Positions 6,009 to 6,482 of a DNA stretch of 6,482 nt are shown here, in pieces. A program made the position numbers and the translations under genes. The stretch comes from Dehalococcoides mccartyi. GTDB taxonomy: Bacteria; Chloroflexota; Dehalococcoidia; UBA2979. The stretch spans positions 1 to 6,482 of the forward strand of contig CAMDAY010000127.1 in NCBI GenBank assembly GCA_945888895.1, written 5' to 3'. How positions within the stretch are numbered: position 1 is the first letter of the stretch; each line of letters begins with the position of its first letter. The notes beneath the pieces are model-generated. The model had not been told where the DNA came from and ran no database searches. It saw only the letters and a program-made list of their open reading frames with translations.

Positions 6009-6413
6009 ATGGGTCGAGCACGGCAGCAGCAGGCGGCCACGCGGGCACGGCGTCGCGAGCGGAAGAACATTCCTCGCGGTCGCGCGTTCGTGACCTCCAC
6101 GTTCAACAACACCATCGTCACGATCACGGATCCCAACGGGAACGTGGTCGCCTGGGGCTCCGGCGGCGTCGTCGGGTTCAAGGGCTCTCGCAAGAGCACG
6201 CCGTACGCGGCGCAGCTCTCCGCTGAGAAGGCCGCCCAGGTCGCGATGGAAAACGGCATGCGCGAGGTGGAAGTCTCGGTCAAGGGCCCCGGCCCCGGCC
6301 GAGAGGCTGCCGTGCGCGCGCTGTCCTCGGCTGGCCTTCGGGTCACCTCGATCCGCGACGTCACACCCATCCCGCACAACGGCTGCCGCTCGCGGCGTCG
6401 GCCCCGGAACTAG
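6009..6413 (+). CDS. rpsK: 30S ribosomal protein S11
   Basis: This 134-residue protein is S11, part of the 30S platform next to the mRNA exit and the Shine-Dalgarno helix. The basic N-terminus (MGRARQQQAATRARRRERKN) precedes the conserved core: FVTSTFNNTIVTITDPNGN, WGSGGVVGFKGSRKSTPYAAQ and VKGPGPGRE. The C-terminal signature PHNGCR is at 122-127. The family usually continues with PPKRRR; here it continues SRRRPRN, a minor change that keeps the charge. The first in-frame ATG begins the family homology. The gene lies 71 bases after rpsM, unusually loose for this cluster. Its TAG stop is embedded in the AGGAGG ribosome site of rpsD. Confidence 0.97.
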   Translation: MGRARQQQAATRARRRERKNIPRGRAFVTSTFNNTIVTITDPNGNVVAWGSGGVVGFKGSRKSTPYAAQLSAEKAAQVAMENGMREVEVSVKGPGPGREAAVRALSSAGLRVTSIRDVTPIPHNGCRSRRRPRN

Positions 6414-6417
6414 GAGG
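6412..6417 (+). promoter_or_regulatory. Consensus Shine-Dalgarno site for rpsD overlapping the rpsK stop
   Basis: AGGAGG begins with the AG of the rpsK TAG stop and lies four bases before the rpsD ATG. The full consensus match and the overlap with the preceding stop suggest efficient, possibly coupled, start of S4 synthesis. Confidence 0.85.
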
Positions 6418-6421
6418 ACAG

Positions 6422-6482
6422 ATGGCTCGCTACATCGGTCCGAAGTGTCGAAAGTGCCGCCGTTACGGAGCATCGCTCTGTG
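6422..6482 (+). CDS. rpsD: 30S ribosomal protein S4, N-terminal start (partial)
   Basis: Only the first 20 codons are present. They read MARYIGPKCRKCRRYGASLC, matching the S4 N-terminus (MxRYxGPxCrxCRR). S4 is a primary 16S rRNA-binding protein that starts 30S assembly and, in E. coli, represses translation of the alpha operon. C9 and C12 form the CxxC half of the zinc site of the cysteine-containing S4 type; C20 is an additional cysteine earlier than the usual third ligand. The order rpsM-rpsK-rpsD is canonical, and rpoA and rplQ would be expected next outside the window. Confidence 0.95.
   Translation, partial: MARYIGPKCRKCRRYGASLC

Noticed and set aside
1..6482. An undescribed system, mobile element or inserted gene within the cluster.
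   Set aside because: Every gene is a recognised member of the canonical spc–alpha order, spacing is tight, and no foreign frame, inverted-repeat boundary or composition change was seen.

Overview
The window is a stretch of the conserved bacterial spc–alpha ribosomal-protein supercluster. All genes are on the + strand in the canonical order: rpsH (3' end only), rplF, rplR, rpsE, rpmD, rplO, secY, adk, map, infA, rpmJ, rpsM, rpsK, rpsD (5' end only). Every complete gene is intact, with no frameshift, mobile element, RNA gene, CRISPR array or foreign insert. The longest gap between genes is the 71 bases between rpsM and rpsK; all the others are 31 bases or shorter.

Region 1 (1-2330) encodes S8, L6, L18, S5, L30 and L15, the classical spc block. 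Region 2 (2334-5110) encodes the SecY translocon channel, adenylate kinase and methionine aminopeptidase. Region 3 (5127-6482) encodes IF1, L36, S13, S11 and the start of S4, leading into what is normally rpoA and rplQ. Together these supply the ribosome, start its translation (IF1), trim the N-terminal Met of its products (Map), move proteins into the membrane (SecY) and balance adenine nucleotides (Adk). Four junctions are one-base TAATG stop/start overlaps, pointing to one polycistronic message with translational coupling. No promoter or terminator is evident inside the window.

The DNA is GC-rich with strong G/C preference at third codon positions. The long Adk with a four-cysteine LID, the Gly/Arg-rich N-terminal tail on S5 and the cysteine-containing forms of L36 and S4 suggest a high-GC bacterium. 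A Chloroflexota (Dehalococcoidia-like) lineage is my best guess, but it rests on general resemblance and is low confidence; Actinomycetota-like or other high-GC phyla are not excluded.

I found no undescribed biological system. The points worth a second look are modest: a 20-residue Arg/Gly-rich extension on IF1, a 40-residue Gly-rich extension on S5, a basic tail on L15, two 8-bp stem-loops around the rpsM–rpsK gap, and a complete absence of TGA stop codons among 13 genes.
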